Source: Noviherbaspirillum malthae (lineage in GTDB: Bacteria > Pseudomonadota > Gammaproteobacteria > Burkholderiales > Burkholderiaceae_D). Taken from it: a stretch of 33,053 bases of DNA. The translations under genes were made by a program, and so were the position numbers. The stretch is taken from NCBI RefSeq assembly GCF_015352985.1, contig NZ_JACYXF010000067.1:1-33053 (forward strand), given 5' to 3'. The notes below the pieces were generated by a model. It was not told the origin of the DNA and made no database searches. It saw only the letters and a list, made by a program, of their open reading frames with translations. The stretch's first letter is position 1. The number at the start of each line of letters is the position of its first letter. This document shows, one piece after another, positions 16,217 through 24,840 of this stretch.

Positions 16217-16918
16217 ATGTCAGCCAGTTACGCCTTTTCACCCGCAGCCATATCAACTATCCCTGTGACAGGCAAAGATGCCGTGTTCCCGGTGCGCCGT
16301 ATTTACTGCGTAGGCCGTAACTACGTCGAACATGCACAGGAGATGGGTTTTTCGGGGCGCGAAGCGCCATTCTTTTTCTGTAAGCCAAGCGACTCCATCG
16401 TACCAGTGGCCTATGGGGAAACAGTATCGATTCCCTATCCTTCAGAAACCGGCAATCTGCACCATGAGATCGAACTAGTAGTGGCGATAGGTAAAGGCGG
16501 AAAGAACATCGCCGAGGATCAGGCTGCCAAGCACATTTTTGGATACGCGGTCGGACTGGACATGACACGACGTGACTTGCAGATGGATCTTCGCAAAGCG
16601 GGCCGCCCATGGGAACTCGGGAAAGCTTTCGACCAGTCGGCACCAATCGGTCCAATCCATACTATCGAAACGACAGGAGAAATCGCAAGGGGTGCCATCC
16701 AGCTTGCCGTCAATGGCGAGAAGCGGCAGAGCAGTGACATCACCAAGCTGATTTGGAATGTCAACGAGACCATTGCCTATCTTTCGAAGTACTTTGAGCT
16801 GCAGCCCGGCGACCTGATCTTCACAGGTACGCCGGAAGGCGTGGGCGCAGTTAAGCCAAACGACTTGATGACCGGCAGTGTCGAAAAGCTCGGAGAGATC
16901 CGCGTAAAGATTTGCTGA
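16217..16918 (+). CDS. nagK: Fumarylpyruvate hydrolase, FAH family (233 aa)
   Basis: This protein hydrolyses fumarylpyruvate to fumarate and pyruvate, the last step of the gentisate route. The fumarylacetoacetate-hydrolase domain shows RRIYCVGRNYVEHAQEMG, the metal-binding HHEIELVVAIG (E in HHEIE), GYAVGLDMTRRDLQ and FTGTPEGVG. The short length is typical of bacterial NagK-type enzymes rather than eukaryotic FAH. It lies 30 bases after the dioxygenase and 26 before the isomerase. AGGAA upstream supports ATG 16217. Confidence 0.9.
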   Translation: MSASYAFSPAAISTIPVTGKDAVFPVRRIYCVGRNYVEHAQEMGFSGREAPFFFCKPSDSIVPVAYGETVSIPYPSETGNLHHEIELVVAIGKGGKNIAEDQAAKHIFGYAVGLDMTRRDLQMDLRKAGRPWELGKAFDQSAPIGPIHTIETTGEIARGAIQLAVNGEKRQSSDITKLIWNVNETIAYLSKYFELQPGDLIFTGTPEGVGAVKPNDLMTGSVEKLGEIRVKIC

Positions 16919-16944
16919 TGAAGGCTCCCAGTCCGGAATAAGAA

Positions 16945-17595
16945 ATGGATTATCAACTCTATAATTACTATCGCAGTTCATCGTCATATCGGGTTCGAAT
17001 TGCGATGAACCTCAAGGGACTGGAGTACGCCTATCTTCCCGTTCACTTGAACCGCAACGGGGGCGAACAATTCACGTCGGAATTTCGTGCAATCAGTCCT
17101 GATGCCGTCGTACCCGTGCTAGTAGCTGGCGAGAAGCGTTTAATTCAGTCAACTGCAATCATTGAATGGCTGGAGGAAACCCATCCTGTCCCACCTCTGC
17201 TGCCAGACTCGCCTGATGAGCGTGCCTCTGTACGGGCAATGTGCTTGACCATCGCATGCGAAATCCACCCGCTGAATAACTTGCGTGTACTGAAGTACTT
17301 GACCGGTCCCATGGGACTGTCGGAAGAGCATAAAGCAAGGTGGGCACACCACTGGTGCGAGCAGGGGCTCGCAGCGGTCGAAGCGTTGCTTCAGAAACGC
17401 GAAGCATCATTCGATTTTTGTTACGGTGACGCTCCCGGCATGGCGGATGTCTATCTCGTGCCGCAAGTATTCAATGCACAACGGTTTGGTGTCGATGTAT
17501 CCAAATTTCCCTTGATTAGCAGAGTCGTGGAGCGCTGCAACCAATTGCAGGCCTTCATAGACTCACATCCGAACAAGCAGCCGGACGCGGAATAG
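16945..17595 (+). CDS. nagL: Maleylpyruvate isomerase, zeta-class GST (216 aa)
   Basis: This zeta-class glutathione transferase isomerises maleylpyruvate to fumarylpyruvate with glutathione as cofactor. The signature YYRSSSSYRVRIAMNLKG (residues 8-25) is the zeta-class active-site motif, where the first Ser positions glutathione. QSTAIIEWLEE supplies the conserved gamma-glutamyl contacts. The C-terminal helical domain contains PGMADVYLVPQVFNAQRF. Maleylacetoacetate isomerase (homogentisate route) is the alternative, but adjacency to the gentisate dioxygenase supports maleylpyruvate. Confidence 0.88.
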   Translation: MDYQLYNYYRSSSSYRVRIAMNLKGLEYAYLPVHLNRNGGEQFTSEFRAISPDAVVPVLVAGEKRLIQSTAIIEWLEETHPVPPLLPDSPDERASVRAMCLTIACEIHPLNNLRVLKYLTGPMGLSEEHKARWAHHWCEQGLAAVEALLQKREASFDFCYGDAPGMADVYLVPQVFNAQRFGVDVSKFPLISRVVERCNQLQAFIDSHPNKQPDAE

Positions 17596-17662
17596 TGAAG
17601 CCGGTCGAGCGGTATGCGTCAGCCGGGCGGCTTAATATAAACAATTTTTGTATCCTTAGAGC

Positions 17663-18652
17663 ATGAACCAACTTACTCTTTCTCTCGCAGTGGGAGACTA
17701 TGACCATGTACGCGACCTGCTCACCGGGCGGGTGCGCGCCGAAGGGATCGAACTGTTACCGGTTAACCTGCCGGTTGAGGAAATTTTTTTCCGTTTCACG
17801 AAATTCAGGGAATGGGATATTTCCGAAATGTCATTTGGGAAATATGTTTCTATTGCCTCGCAAGATGAAGGCGGGTTGGTAGCAATCCCGGTCTTTCCGT
17901 CGCGAATGTTTCGCCAATCCTCGTTCTACATCCGTGTTGACGGTGGCATCACCCGCCCCGAGCAATTGGCCGGCAAGCGTGTTGGCGTGCCTGAATGGGC
18001 ACAGACAGCATCCATATACAGCCGCGGTTATTTAACGCATACGGTAGGCATACCTCTGACAGATATCCAATGGTTTCAGGCGGGCGTCAATGAAGCGGGT
18101 CGCACCGAGAAAGTGGCGCTGCGATTGCCGGCCGGCGTAAGCCTAACCCCGGTGCTGGAACGCAGCCTGAACGATATGTTGGTGGCTGGGGACATCGATA
18201 TGATCATGTCGGCACGCCCGCCGAAGGATTTTGCTAATCGGTCCGGGAAGCTAACCCGATTGTTCGCGAATTCTGCTGACGTGGAACGTGAATATTATCT
18301 GCAGACCGGTATATTCCCGATCATGCATGTAATTGCCATGCGTCGAGATACCTTCGAGCGCAATCCATGGATTGCAATGAATCTCCTAAAAGCATTTACC
18401 GAAGCAAAGGATCGCAGTGTCGAGCGCGCGCTCGACATTACCTGCTCGCATTCGCCGCTGCCTTGGGGTTTGGAAGCCACACAGCGAGCTCAAAGCTTGT
18501 TCGGCGATGATCTCTGGCCATATGGCATCGAAGCTAATCGGACAACGATTCAAGCATTCATCGACTTCGCATATGAACAAGGCATATGCCATCGCCACAT
18601 GACCGTGGAAGAGTTATTCCCGAAGCAGGTTCAAAGTACATTCAAGGTATGA
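17663..18652 (+). CDS. 4,5-dihydroxyphthalate decarboxylase homologue (329 aa)
   Basis: The full-length pattern is that of Pht5/OphC-type decarboxylases: LTLSLAVGDYDHVRDLLTGR at the start, LPVEEIFFR, EMSFGKY, AIPVFPSRMFR, GKRVGVPEW, LNDMLVAGDIDMIMSARPP and TGIFPIMHVIAMRRD. The fold resembles a periplasmic binding protein, but there is no signal peptide, so it should act in the cytoplasm. Family knowledge: the Comamonas testosteroni enzyme decarboxylates 4,5-dihydroxyphthalate and was also reported to convert 4-hydroxyphthalate to 3-hydroxybenzoate. Here protocatechuate genes are absent and a 3-hydroxybenzoate hydroxylase heads the operon, so a hydroxyphthalate substrate is inferred. Confidence 0.82.
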   Translation: MNQLTLSLAVGDYDHVRDLLTGRVRAEGIELLPVNLPVEEIFFRFTKFREWDISEMSFGKYVSIASQDEGGLVAIPVFPSRMFRQSSFYIRVDGGITRPEQLAGKRVGVPEWAQTASIYSRGYLTHTVGIPLTDIQWFQAGVNEAGRTEKVALRLPAGVSLTPVLERSLNDMLVAGDIDMIMSARPPKDFANRSGKLTRLFANSADVEREYYLQTGIFPIMHVIAMRRDTFERNPWIAMNLLKAFTEAKDRSVERALDITCSHSPLPWGLEATQRAQSLFGDDLWPYGIEANRTTIQAFIDFAYEQGICHRHMTVEELFPKQVQSTFKV

Positions 18653-18707
18653 CTTAAGAACGTATCCCGCGTCGACGACGCCGACTATTACAATTAGGAG
18701 ACAAATT

Positions 18708-19676
18708 GTGAAGCTGCAATCATTACAGCGACTCATCGGAGTCGTTATGCTGTCGCTCGTCGGTACCGTTGGCGCACAAAACTACCCGACCATGCCGGTT
18801 AAAATCTACGTTCCCATCCCTCCCGGTGGAGCTCCTGACATTGCCGCCCGCGTCATCAGCCAGCAATTGAGCGAGGTACTGAAACAACCGATCGTAGTGG
18901 AAAATAAGCCGGGAGCCAACGGTATGATTGCAGGAGATGCGGTGGCAAAGTCTGCCCCTGACGGTCATACGCTTCTATTGACAATGGACAGTACCATAGT
19001 GGTGAACCCACACTTGTTTAAGAAACAACCCTATAATCCGCAAACTGACCTGATCCCCATCGCCAGCATCGCTTCCAATCAGTTCGTGTTGGCTATTAAT
19101 CCTGCGCTTCCGGTAAAGAGCTTCGATGAGTTCATCGAGTACGCAAAAAAAGCCAAACCACCTTTGTATTATGCCTCTGGCGGCAATGGCAGTCAGCACC
19201 ACTTGACAATGGAATTGCTTAAGCAGCGTGCCGGCATCACCCTATTACATGTTCCGTATAAGGGCGGCGCTGCTGCCACTGTTGCGACGGTCTCAGGCGA
19301 AACGTCCGTAATGTTTGCGGGTAGCTCGAATGCGGGTCAGATCAAGTCAGGAAAACTAAGGGCTATTGCTGTGACCAGCAAGAGTCGCACTGTAGATTAT
19401 CCCGGGGTGCCGGCAATCGCCGAGTCTTATCCGGGATTTGAGTCGCGCATCTGGCTCGGCCTCTTTGCGCCATCCGGCACGCCCTCACAGACCATAGAGC
19501 GCTTGCGTAGTGAACTGGTGAAAATCCTCAAAAGGCCTGATGTCAAGGAACGCTTCAATACTGCAGGTGGAATGGACCCCTTCATTACTACTCCTGAGGA
19601 ATTCGACGACCTCATGAAGAATGAGCTGGAAAAGTACGGAAGAATCGTAAAGTACGCTCATATAAAGCTGGACTGA
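18708..19676 (+). CDS. Bug-family (TTT) periplasmic solute-binding protein (322 aa)
   Basis: AGGAGA 8 bases before GTG 18708 supports the start. A signal peptide (to about residue 23, GTVGAQ) precedes the Bug pattern: YPTMPVKIYVPIPPGGAPDI, NKPGANG, HVPYKGG and WLGLFAPSGTP. It is the last gene of the operon, 55 bases after the decarboxylase homologue. As with the other Bug genes here, no TctA/TctB genes are present. It differs considerably from the Bug protein at 14077 and may bind a different ligand of the same pathway. Confidence 0.88.
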   Translation: MKLQSLQRLIGVVMLSLVGTVGAQNYPTMPVKIYVPIPPGGAPDIAARVISQQLSEVLKQPIVVENKPGANGMIAGDAVAKSAPDGHTLLLTMDSTIVVNPHLFKKQPYNPQTDLIPIASIASNQFVLAINPALPVKSFDEFIEYAKKAKPPLYYASGGNGSQHHLTMELLKQRAGITLLHVPYKGGAAATVATVSGETSVMFAGSSNAGQIKSGKLRAIAVTSKSRTVDYPGVPAIAESYPGFESRIWLGLFAPSGTPSQTIERLRSELVKILKRPDVKERFNTAGGMDPFITTPEEFDDLMKNELEKYGRIVKYAHIKLD

Positions 19677-20279
19677 GTACCAGCCTGGTTCCAAGGATGA
19701 CGTAATAAATGAGCCGATGCATTTCGGCAGATGCAATAGTCTGCCGTCGGCTTACAACAACAATAGGATAGCCGTTCCAGCTAAATATTCTTTTCGCCTT
19801 GATCGCAGTATCTCAGGCCAGGGACAAAGCCAGAATTTGTTGAGGCTAGAAGGACGATAACGACAATAGGTATCGTGACGGTTATTTCGACAATTGGCTC
19901 GCCTTGGCAATCCCAAGCCAGAAACAACCATCGTATTGATTGTAATCCTGTTACGGGTACTGCGGCGAGGTGCCGTGGCCCGTACCTTGGCAATTGATAC
20001 GAATATTAATAAACATGATGCCTTGTATTGCGTTATGAAATTGACGCGCCATGCGATATCAACAAAACTGATCGAATCTTACGCATTACTAACAACCATT
20101 TTTCGAAGCCGAATGTATTAAACGGATCCCGTATATCGAGACCAAAGTTCTAAGAATCATGAAAACGGACTTGCGATCAGACCAACGATCTTCACTAATT
20201 TAATAAAGTGCAGACGCATGTCGATGTTTTTTATATACGTTCTGTTGCAGAAATTCAGACACTAACCAAGGAGACAATA
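19677..20279. other. 603-base gap between operon and porin gene
   Basis: No gene is identified. A 7-bp perfect hairpin at 19725-19746 (CGGCAGA, 8-base loop, TCTGCCG), 48 bases after the operon's last stop, may end the transcript, but it lacks a T-run. A longer imperfect inverted repeat lies around 19951-19985. The short open frames on both strands have no recognisable product or start signal; they could be debris of a lost gene. AAGGAG at 20268-20273 is the porin ribosome-binding site. Confidence 0.5.
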
Positions 20280-21347
20280 ATGCAGAAGTGTGTGGCGAAA
20301 GGGTGTATCGGGGCGGTGCTTTTGGTTTTCGGAATGTCAGCCAATTCACAAACCAACAGCGTCCAAGTTTATGGACAAGCTGATGCCGGGGTCGAGTACG
20401 TCAACAAGGTCCGAACCGGCGGCGTTGGATCTGCAACTGAAAGCGTCACACGACTGCAGTCTGGCAGCGCATCTAGTTCGCGTCTTGGCTTTCGGGGACG
20501 TGAAGATCTGGGCAGCGGCTTGACCGCACTGTTCGCACTTGAAAACGGATTTGCCATCGATAATGGCGCCTTAAGCCAAGGCGGCCGGCTTTTTGGCCGA
20601 CATGCTTATGTCGGTCTCAGCAGCAAGACATTGGGTGAGCTGCAAATCGGCCGGGAAACTACTGCAATCTACGATTTTGGATTGGTCTTTGACCCCGTTG
20701 CGGCGTCCCGCTATTCAGCGGTGGTATTTGACGCAGCGTACGCAGGGCGTGCAGACAATGCTTTGAAATACATAGGCACCTACGGTGGAGTTAAGGCCAT
20801 AGCCCAGTACAGCTTTGGCTATGATAGTCTGGTCGCTAATGGCGGTGAGCTTGCGGGCGCATATCGCGTAGGAAAGGAAATGGGCTTGCATTTACTCTAT
20901 ACTGCAGGCCCGTTCGCAGTAGGTGCTGCATACGATCGACAAAACGGAACGTCAATTGCCACCCAGTTTAACAAAACTGAACGCAAGGTTGTCGGCGCCT
21001 CGTACACTCTGCAACCGTTCACTATGTATGCGGCATATCAGCGCCAGACAGTCAAGACGCCGATTTCCGCTGTCGACACCGACCTTTACTGGATTGGAGC
21101 GCAATATCGAGCTACAAACGCTTTGTTAATTTCTCCAACACTTTACTTCAATGATCCTGATGGAGGTGAGAATCGGTCAACCATGTTCACGGTGATGGCC
21201 AACTATGCCGTATCTAAGCGCACCGATTTCTACACCGAGCTTGCATTCATGAAGAACCAGGATACCGCAACATTGGGAATGGGCGGGGCGGTCAATCCAG
21301 GAGACAGTCAAGCTGCTATTATCGTCGGGATAAGGCACCGCTTTTAA
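20280..21347 (+). CDS. General porin, Burkholderiales type (355 aa)
   Basis: This is a trimeric 16-strand outer-membrane porin for uptake of small hydrophilic solutes, here probably the aromatic acid. ATG 20280 is chosen over an in-frame ATG at 20208 because AAGGAG lies 6 bases upstream of it and it gives a proper signal peptide (to about residue 24, MSANSQ). The mature protein begins NSVQVYGQADAGVEYVNKV and contains SRLGFRGREDLGSGLTALF, FGRHAYVGL and the terminal aromatic signature GIRHRF for outer-membrane assembly. It follows the Bug gene in the same orientation but has its own leader region. Confidence 0.9.
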   Translation: MQKCVAKGCIGAVLLVFGMSANSQTNSVQVYGQADAGVEYVNKVRTGGVGSATESVTRLQSGSASSSRLGFRGREDLGSGLTALFALENGFAIDNGALSQGGRLFGRHAYVGLSSKTLGELQIGRETTAIYDFGLVFDPVAASRYSAVVFDAAYAGRADNALKYIGTYGGVKAIAQYSFGYDSLVANGGELAGAYRVGKEMGLHLLYTAGPFAVGAAYDRQNGTSIATQFNKTERKVVGASYTLQPFTMYAAYQRQTVKTPISAVDTDLYWIGAQYRATNALLISPTLYFNDPDGGENRSTMFTVMANYAVSKRTDFYTELAFMKNQDTATLGMGGAVNPGDSQAAIIVGIRHRF

Positions 21348-21398
21348 CGGCAAAGGTACAATAGCGAACGCCGGCCACGCCGGCGAACTTAATTGATC

Positions 21399-21430
21399 AG
21401 CAGGCCTCATCATGTTGATGATGCCCTGCT
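21399..21430 (+). terminator. Hairpin downstream of the porin gene
   Basis: The outer stem AGCAGG/CCTGCT (21399-21404, 21425-21430) and inner stem CATCAT/ATGATG (21408-21413, 21418-21423) enclose a GTTG loop. No T-run follows. A second GC-rich hairpin (CGCCGGC/GCCGGCG, 21369-21385) lies just upstream. Either could end the porin transcript. The stretch 21431-21666 holds no recognised gene. Confidence 0.4.
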
Positions 21431-21666
21431 AAAGTTGCCGCATATAGCTGCTGAAGTCGTCAAAGATCAGTATGTCGCAGTAGTTATCGAGGACTCCACG
21501 CGATGTCGGCCGGCGTATTATTGAGTCAAGGAAAAAGTATAGCACCATCGGAGTCCTGCGCATTCTCACCGCGATTCCTGCTCACCATGTGACCCAAAGA
21601 ACATCAACGCGCGTCATCAGGGCCGCTTCATTAGCGGCCTTAACGGGCGACCATCCATTCCGATCG

Positions 21667-21966
21667 CCGTCTGCCAATCAAGCATAGATCATCCACATCG
21701 CTTTCATAGCAACGGTGCTTAACCTGACAGCGATTCTGGACCTGGCAAGCCGTCGGCTCGTCGGATGCTCAATGAGCAAGCGATCAATGTCGGACTGGTG
21801 CGGGTACTGCTCAGCGCCTGCCGACAGCCCAAGCCGCCATCGGGGATCTTATGCAACATTCCGGTCAGGTAGTCAGTATGCCTGCTGAGTGTAGCGAAGC
21901 AGAATGGCTTGATGATGGGTATCAATATATTGGCGAAGAGAGATTCGTTCGCCAAGATCAATTTCA
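21667..21966 (+). pseudogene. Decayed IS3-family transposase fragment
   Basis: Reading across three frames recovers the IS3-type DDE core. HIAFIATVLNLTAILDLASR and RLVGCSMSKRSMSD (from about 21700) resemble the usual DITYI..YLTAVLDLASRRIVGWSMS. LLSACRQPKPPSGIL follows in a second frame. SGSQYA in a third frame corresponds to HSDRGSQY, where the catalytic Asp is lost. Only the catalytic middle is left. The fragment stops 1 base before the reductase stop codon and separates the gentisate operon plus porin from the minus-strand genes. Confidence 0.7.
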
Positions 21967-21967
21967 A

Positions 21968-22924
21968 TTATAGATCGAGCACCAGCATTTTCGTTTTAGA
22001 ACGCGAGCAACATGGAGTAAGCTGATCATTCGAGGCATGTTCCGAGTCAGTAAGGTAAACGTCTCTGTGCATTGGGATGCCATCCAGTACCCGGGTGACG
22101 CATGTGCCGCACACGCCTTGTTCGCAGGCGACCGGAATGTCGATTCCGTGATTTGTAAGAACACTTGTAATGGATTGGCCAACCGGAATAATGAATCGTT
22201 CGCCGCTGCTGGCGATTTGTACCTCGAATTCCTGGTCGTTCGATATATCCTGAGGCGCTGCAGCGAAATGCTCGTAGTGTATCTGTTCTTCGGGCCAGCC
22301 TTTTGCCTTTGCGGTACTACAAACATGTTCAATGAAGCCGCTTGGGCCGCATACATACAAGTGGCTGCCGGAGTTATGCTTCGTGAGCTCTGCGGGCACA
22401 TCCAGCTTTTGCTCTTGATTGCCAGTATCGAAATGAAAATGAACATACTGGGAAAGCGGCGAATTGCGAATGTAATCATAAAATGCAGTACGCTCGACTG
22501 AGCGAGTACAGTAATGCATCTCGAAGCTGGCGCCAGCAGTAAGCAAGCGCTCGGCCATGCAGAGAACCGGGGTAATGCCGATCCCGCCAGCGAAGAGGAG
22601 CGAATGCGTGGCTCTGACCAAAGGGAAGTGGTTTCGAGGCGTACTGATTGTCAGGATATCCCCTACGCGAATGCTGTCATGAACGTAGGACGAGCCACCT
22701 CTGGAACTTTCTTCGCGGAGAACTGCTATCAGGTAGCGGTGCCGATCAGAAGGATCATTGCATAGCGAATATTGGCGTACTAGGCCGTTACCCAAATGCA
22801 GGTCTATATGCGCGCCTGCACTGAACGCGGGAAGTGGTCTGCCATCGCTGCTTGCAAGTTCCAAGCTTCGAATGCCAAGGGCTTCCGTGGCTTTTTTTAT
22901 TACCTTGACGGATAGTGTATCCAT
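21968..22924 (-). CDS. Phthalate-dioxygenase-type reductase (FMN, NAD, 2Fe-2S; 318 aa)
   Basis: This class IA oxygenase reductase passes electrons from NAD(P)H through FMN and a plant-type 2Fe-2S cluster to a Rieske oxygenase. Domain order is the VanB/PDR order: FMN-binding N-terminal domain (RQYSLCN, about residues 50-56), NAD domain (LLFAGGIGITPVL, and YVCGPSGFIEHV near 208-219), and a C-terminal ferredoxin domain with CEQGVCGTC and a distant Cys (LTPCC). Phthalate-type oxygenases use this kind of partner, which matches the oxygenase at 28639-29994 even though the two are 5.7 kb apart. It lies 52 bases after the extradiol dioxygenase gene and is probably cotranscribed with it. Confidence 0.88.
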   Translation of the reverse strand: MDTLSVKVIKKATEALGIRSLELASSDGRPLPAFSAGAHIDLHLGNGLVRQYSLCNDPSDRHRYLIAVLREESSRGGSSYVHDSIRVGDILTISTPRNHFPLVRATHSLLFAGGIGITPVLCMAERLLTAGASFEMHYCTRSVERTAFYDYIRNSPLSQYVHFHFDTGNQEQKLDVPAELTKHNSGSHLYVCGPSGFIEHVCSTAKAKGWPEEQIHYEHFAAAPQDISNDQEFEVQIASSGERFIIPVGQSITSVLTNHGIDIPVACEQGVCGTCVTRVLDGIPMHRDVYLTDSEHASNDQLTPCCSRSKTKMLVLDL

Positions 22925-22976
22925 GGTATGTCACGCTGAGTGATGAAGGTTTTTTAAGAACGGAACGAGCGGTTTG

Positions 22977-23873
22977 TTAACCATTGACTCGACCGGACAT
23001 GGATGCGATTAAACGGTCGGACGGCTTGCGAGCCATTCCCCATCGACACGGTCTTTTCGGGAAGGCGGCCCAGTAATTGGCGTCTTGCGGCTGGAAAACG
23101 TCTTCATCAACTTGCTGCATATCGCAGGTGTACTCAATTGCGAAGCCGTCCGGGTCAATGAAGTACGAAAAGACATTGTTGCCTGGACCGTGCCGGCCCA
23201 GTCCCCATTCGACGTTATAACCATGTTCGGCGAGACGCCCCGCACCGTACATCAATGCGTCAATATCGGGCAATTCAAATGCGGCGTGGTTGAGCGATAG
23301 GTTAGTACCATGGGCGATGGCGATAGTATGGTGGTCTTGTCCACATCTCAGGAATTCCATACGCTGGGTGGAGTCACTGAGACGGAAGCCGAGCACATCA
23401 ACGAAAAACCCGCATTGGCTCGCGGTATCCTCGCTATTGAGGACCACATGCGTCAGTTTGTATGGTGTCGTGACGTCACCGAACGATGTTTGCCATTCTT
23501 TCACGGCGCTTGAAATGCTTACTCGCAGTCCCTCAGGGCCGATCATCGTAAATCCATAGCCGCCGCCAGCGCATTCAGGCAGCGGTATCGGTTCATTCTC
23601 TATTGTGATACTTGCCGACTTGGCTTTGTCATACAGAGAATCGACGCAGTCCTTGTCGCGGGTGGCTAGCGTGATTCCGACGAGGCCAGGGGCTTTTGCC
23701 GCTTTAAGCGTTACGACGTGATGTTCTGCGGCGCGCGCGCGCAAATGCACGATGCCGCCATCTGATGAGACCGGTTGCAATCCCCAGGCTTCAGAATAGA
23801 ATTGTACAGATCGGTCTAGATCTGTCACCGCAAGTTCGATGTTACGTAGAGATGTGATCACGGTGCTTTCCAT
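22977..23873 (-). CDS. Type I extradiol (VOC) ring-cleavage dioxygenase (298 aa)
   Basis: This two-domain vicinal-oxygen-chelate protein is the size of BphC/NahC-type enzymes. The C-terminal domain carries the expected iron ligands H142 (LTHVVLN), H196 (LNHAAFE) and E247 (AIEYT), plus His in DHHTIA (H181/H182) and Y248 as second-sphere catalytic residues. It would cleave a catecholic ring next to the hydroxyls (meta cleavage). The exact substrate is unknown; bicyclic or substituted catechols suit this clade. It is divergent from a LysR gene only 37 bases away and is followed by the reductase gene. No strong ribosome-binding site precedes the ATG at 23873. Confidence 0.82.
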   Translation of the reverse strand: MESTVITSLRNIELAVTDLDRSVQFYSEAWGLQPVSSDGGIVHLRARAAEHHVVTLKAAKAPGLVGITLATRDKDCVDSLYDKAKSASITIENEPIPLPECAGGGYGFTMIGPEGLRVSISSAVKEWQTSFGDVTTPYKLTHVVLNSEDTASQCGFFVDVLGFRLSDSTQRMEFLRCGQDHHTIAIAHGTNLSLNHAAFELPDIDALMYGAGRLAEHGYNVEWGLGRHGPGNNVFSYFIDPDGFAIEYTCDMQQVDEDVFQPQDANYWAAFPKRPCRWGMARKPSDRLIASMSGRVNG

Positions 23874-23910
23874 AGGATCGTAATGCTATTTAGGATAATG
23901 TTGGTGCAAA
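23874..23910. promoter_or_regulatory. Very short divergent region between VOC dioxygenase and LysR genes
   Basis: Only 37 AT-rich bases separate the two divergent start codons. The promoters must overlap, and either the -35 regions reach into the opposite genes or one start codon lies further inside. No good ribosome-binding site is visible for either gene. Confidence 0.4.
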
Positions 23911-24834
23911 ATGAACATAAACACGTTTGACTTCAACTTGTTGAGGGTTTTCGACGCAGTGATGAAGGAGGGAAGCCTCACCATAGCCGGGACGCGTCTT
24001 GGTCTGAGCCAGTCGGCGATGAGCCATGCGGTAAACCGCCTGCGACAAACGTTTAATGACCCGCTCTTTGTTAGAACCACTCGTGGAATGAAGCCGACTC
24101 CTTTTGCACAGAAGCTGGCCGGACCCGTGGCGGAAGCCATTCATGCGGTTAGGAACACCCTCGAGTTGGACATGCCGTTCGATCCTGCCTCCTCGGACCG
24201 GGTGTTCAATCTGCTGATGACGGACATTGCTGAATTGATTTTCCTCCCTCGTCTCATTCCATACTTGAAGGAGGTTGCGCCACGAGTACAGATCATTTCG
24301 ACGCAAATGGAGCGGTCGCGGTATCGCGACGCGCTTGAGCAGGGAAGTGCCGATCTTGCGATCGGCCAAATACCTCAAACCCATAAGGATTTCTATCAAC
24401 AATATCTGTTCGATGAACCTTTGGTCTGCTTGACGAGGAAAGACCATCCAGCAATTGGAGACAAGATCACCATGGAGCAGTTGATGTCGACCGAGCAGGT
24501 TGCAGTGTCGACGCCAGCACTGGTGGAGGCTGTCGTGAGTAAAGCGCTTGGCAAACGGGCAGTGCGACGGAGAATTGTTTTGCAAACGCCACACTATGCG
24601 GTGGTTCCTACCATTCTGGCTAAAACTGATATGGTTGCTATTGTCCCCGTTCATGTGGCAATCACTTTCGCGCGGCTGGCAGAATTCAAAACCCTCCCGT
24701 TGCCGTTCAAAGTACCGGCAATCAAAGTGACTCAGTTTTGGCATCAACGGTCGCATCATGATCATGGCCACATATGGCTTCGCTCTGTCCTCGCCGATCT
24801 GTTCAGAGAACCGTCGAAAAGGCGAATGGATTGA
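23911..24834 (+). CDS. LysR-family regulator of the NahR/NagR/NodD-like group (307 aa)
   Basis: The winged helix-turn-helix (about residues 6-65, with LTIAGTRLGLSQSAMSHAVN) and effector-binding domain resemble the LysR protein at 10751-11653. Shared group features are FDFNLLRVFDAV, MTDIAELIFLPRL and the C-terminal FWHQRSHHDHGHIWLRS. It is divergent from the extradiol dioxygenase gene and convergent with the SDR gene (6 bases between stops). It probably controls the dioxygenase/reductase pair and perhaps the Rieske operon, responding to an aromatic acid (inference). Confidence 0.87.
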   Translation: MNINTFDFNLLRVFDAVMKEGSLTIAGTRLGLSQSAMSHAVNRLRQTFNDPLFVRTTRGMKPTPFAQKLAGPVAEAIHAVRNTLELDMPFDPASSDRVFNLLMTDIAELIFLPRLIPYLKEVAPRVQIISTQMERSRYRDALEQGSADLAIGQIPQTHKDFYQQYLFDEPLVCLTRKDHPAIGDKITMEQLMSTEQVAVSTPALVEAVVSKALGKRAVRRRIVLQTPHYAVVPTILAKTDMVAIVPVHVAITFARLAEFKTLPLPFKVPAIKVTQFWHQRSHHDHGHIWLRSVLADLFREPSKRRMD

Positions 24835-24840
24835 CTATCG

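Noticed and set aside
19781..20121. Short open frames on both strands in the pre-porin gap
   Set aside because: No family resemblance, no ribosome-binding site, and the frames on the two strands conflict.
23890..24771. 293-codon minus-strand open frame
   Set aside because: It is antisense to the LysR gene at 23911-24834, which has clear family motifs.
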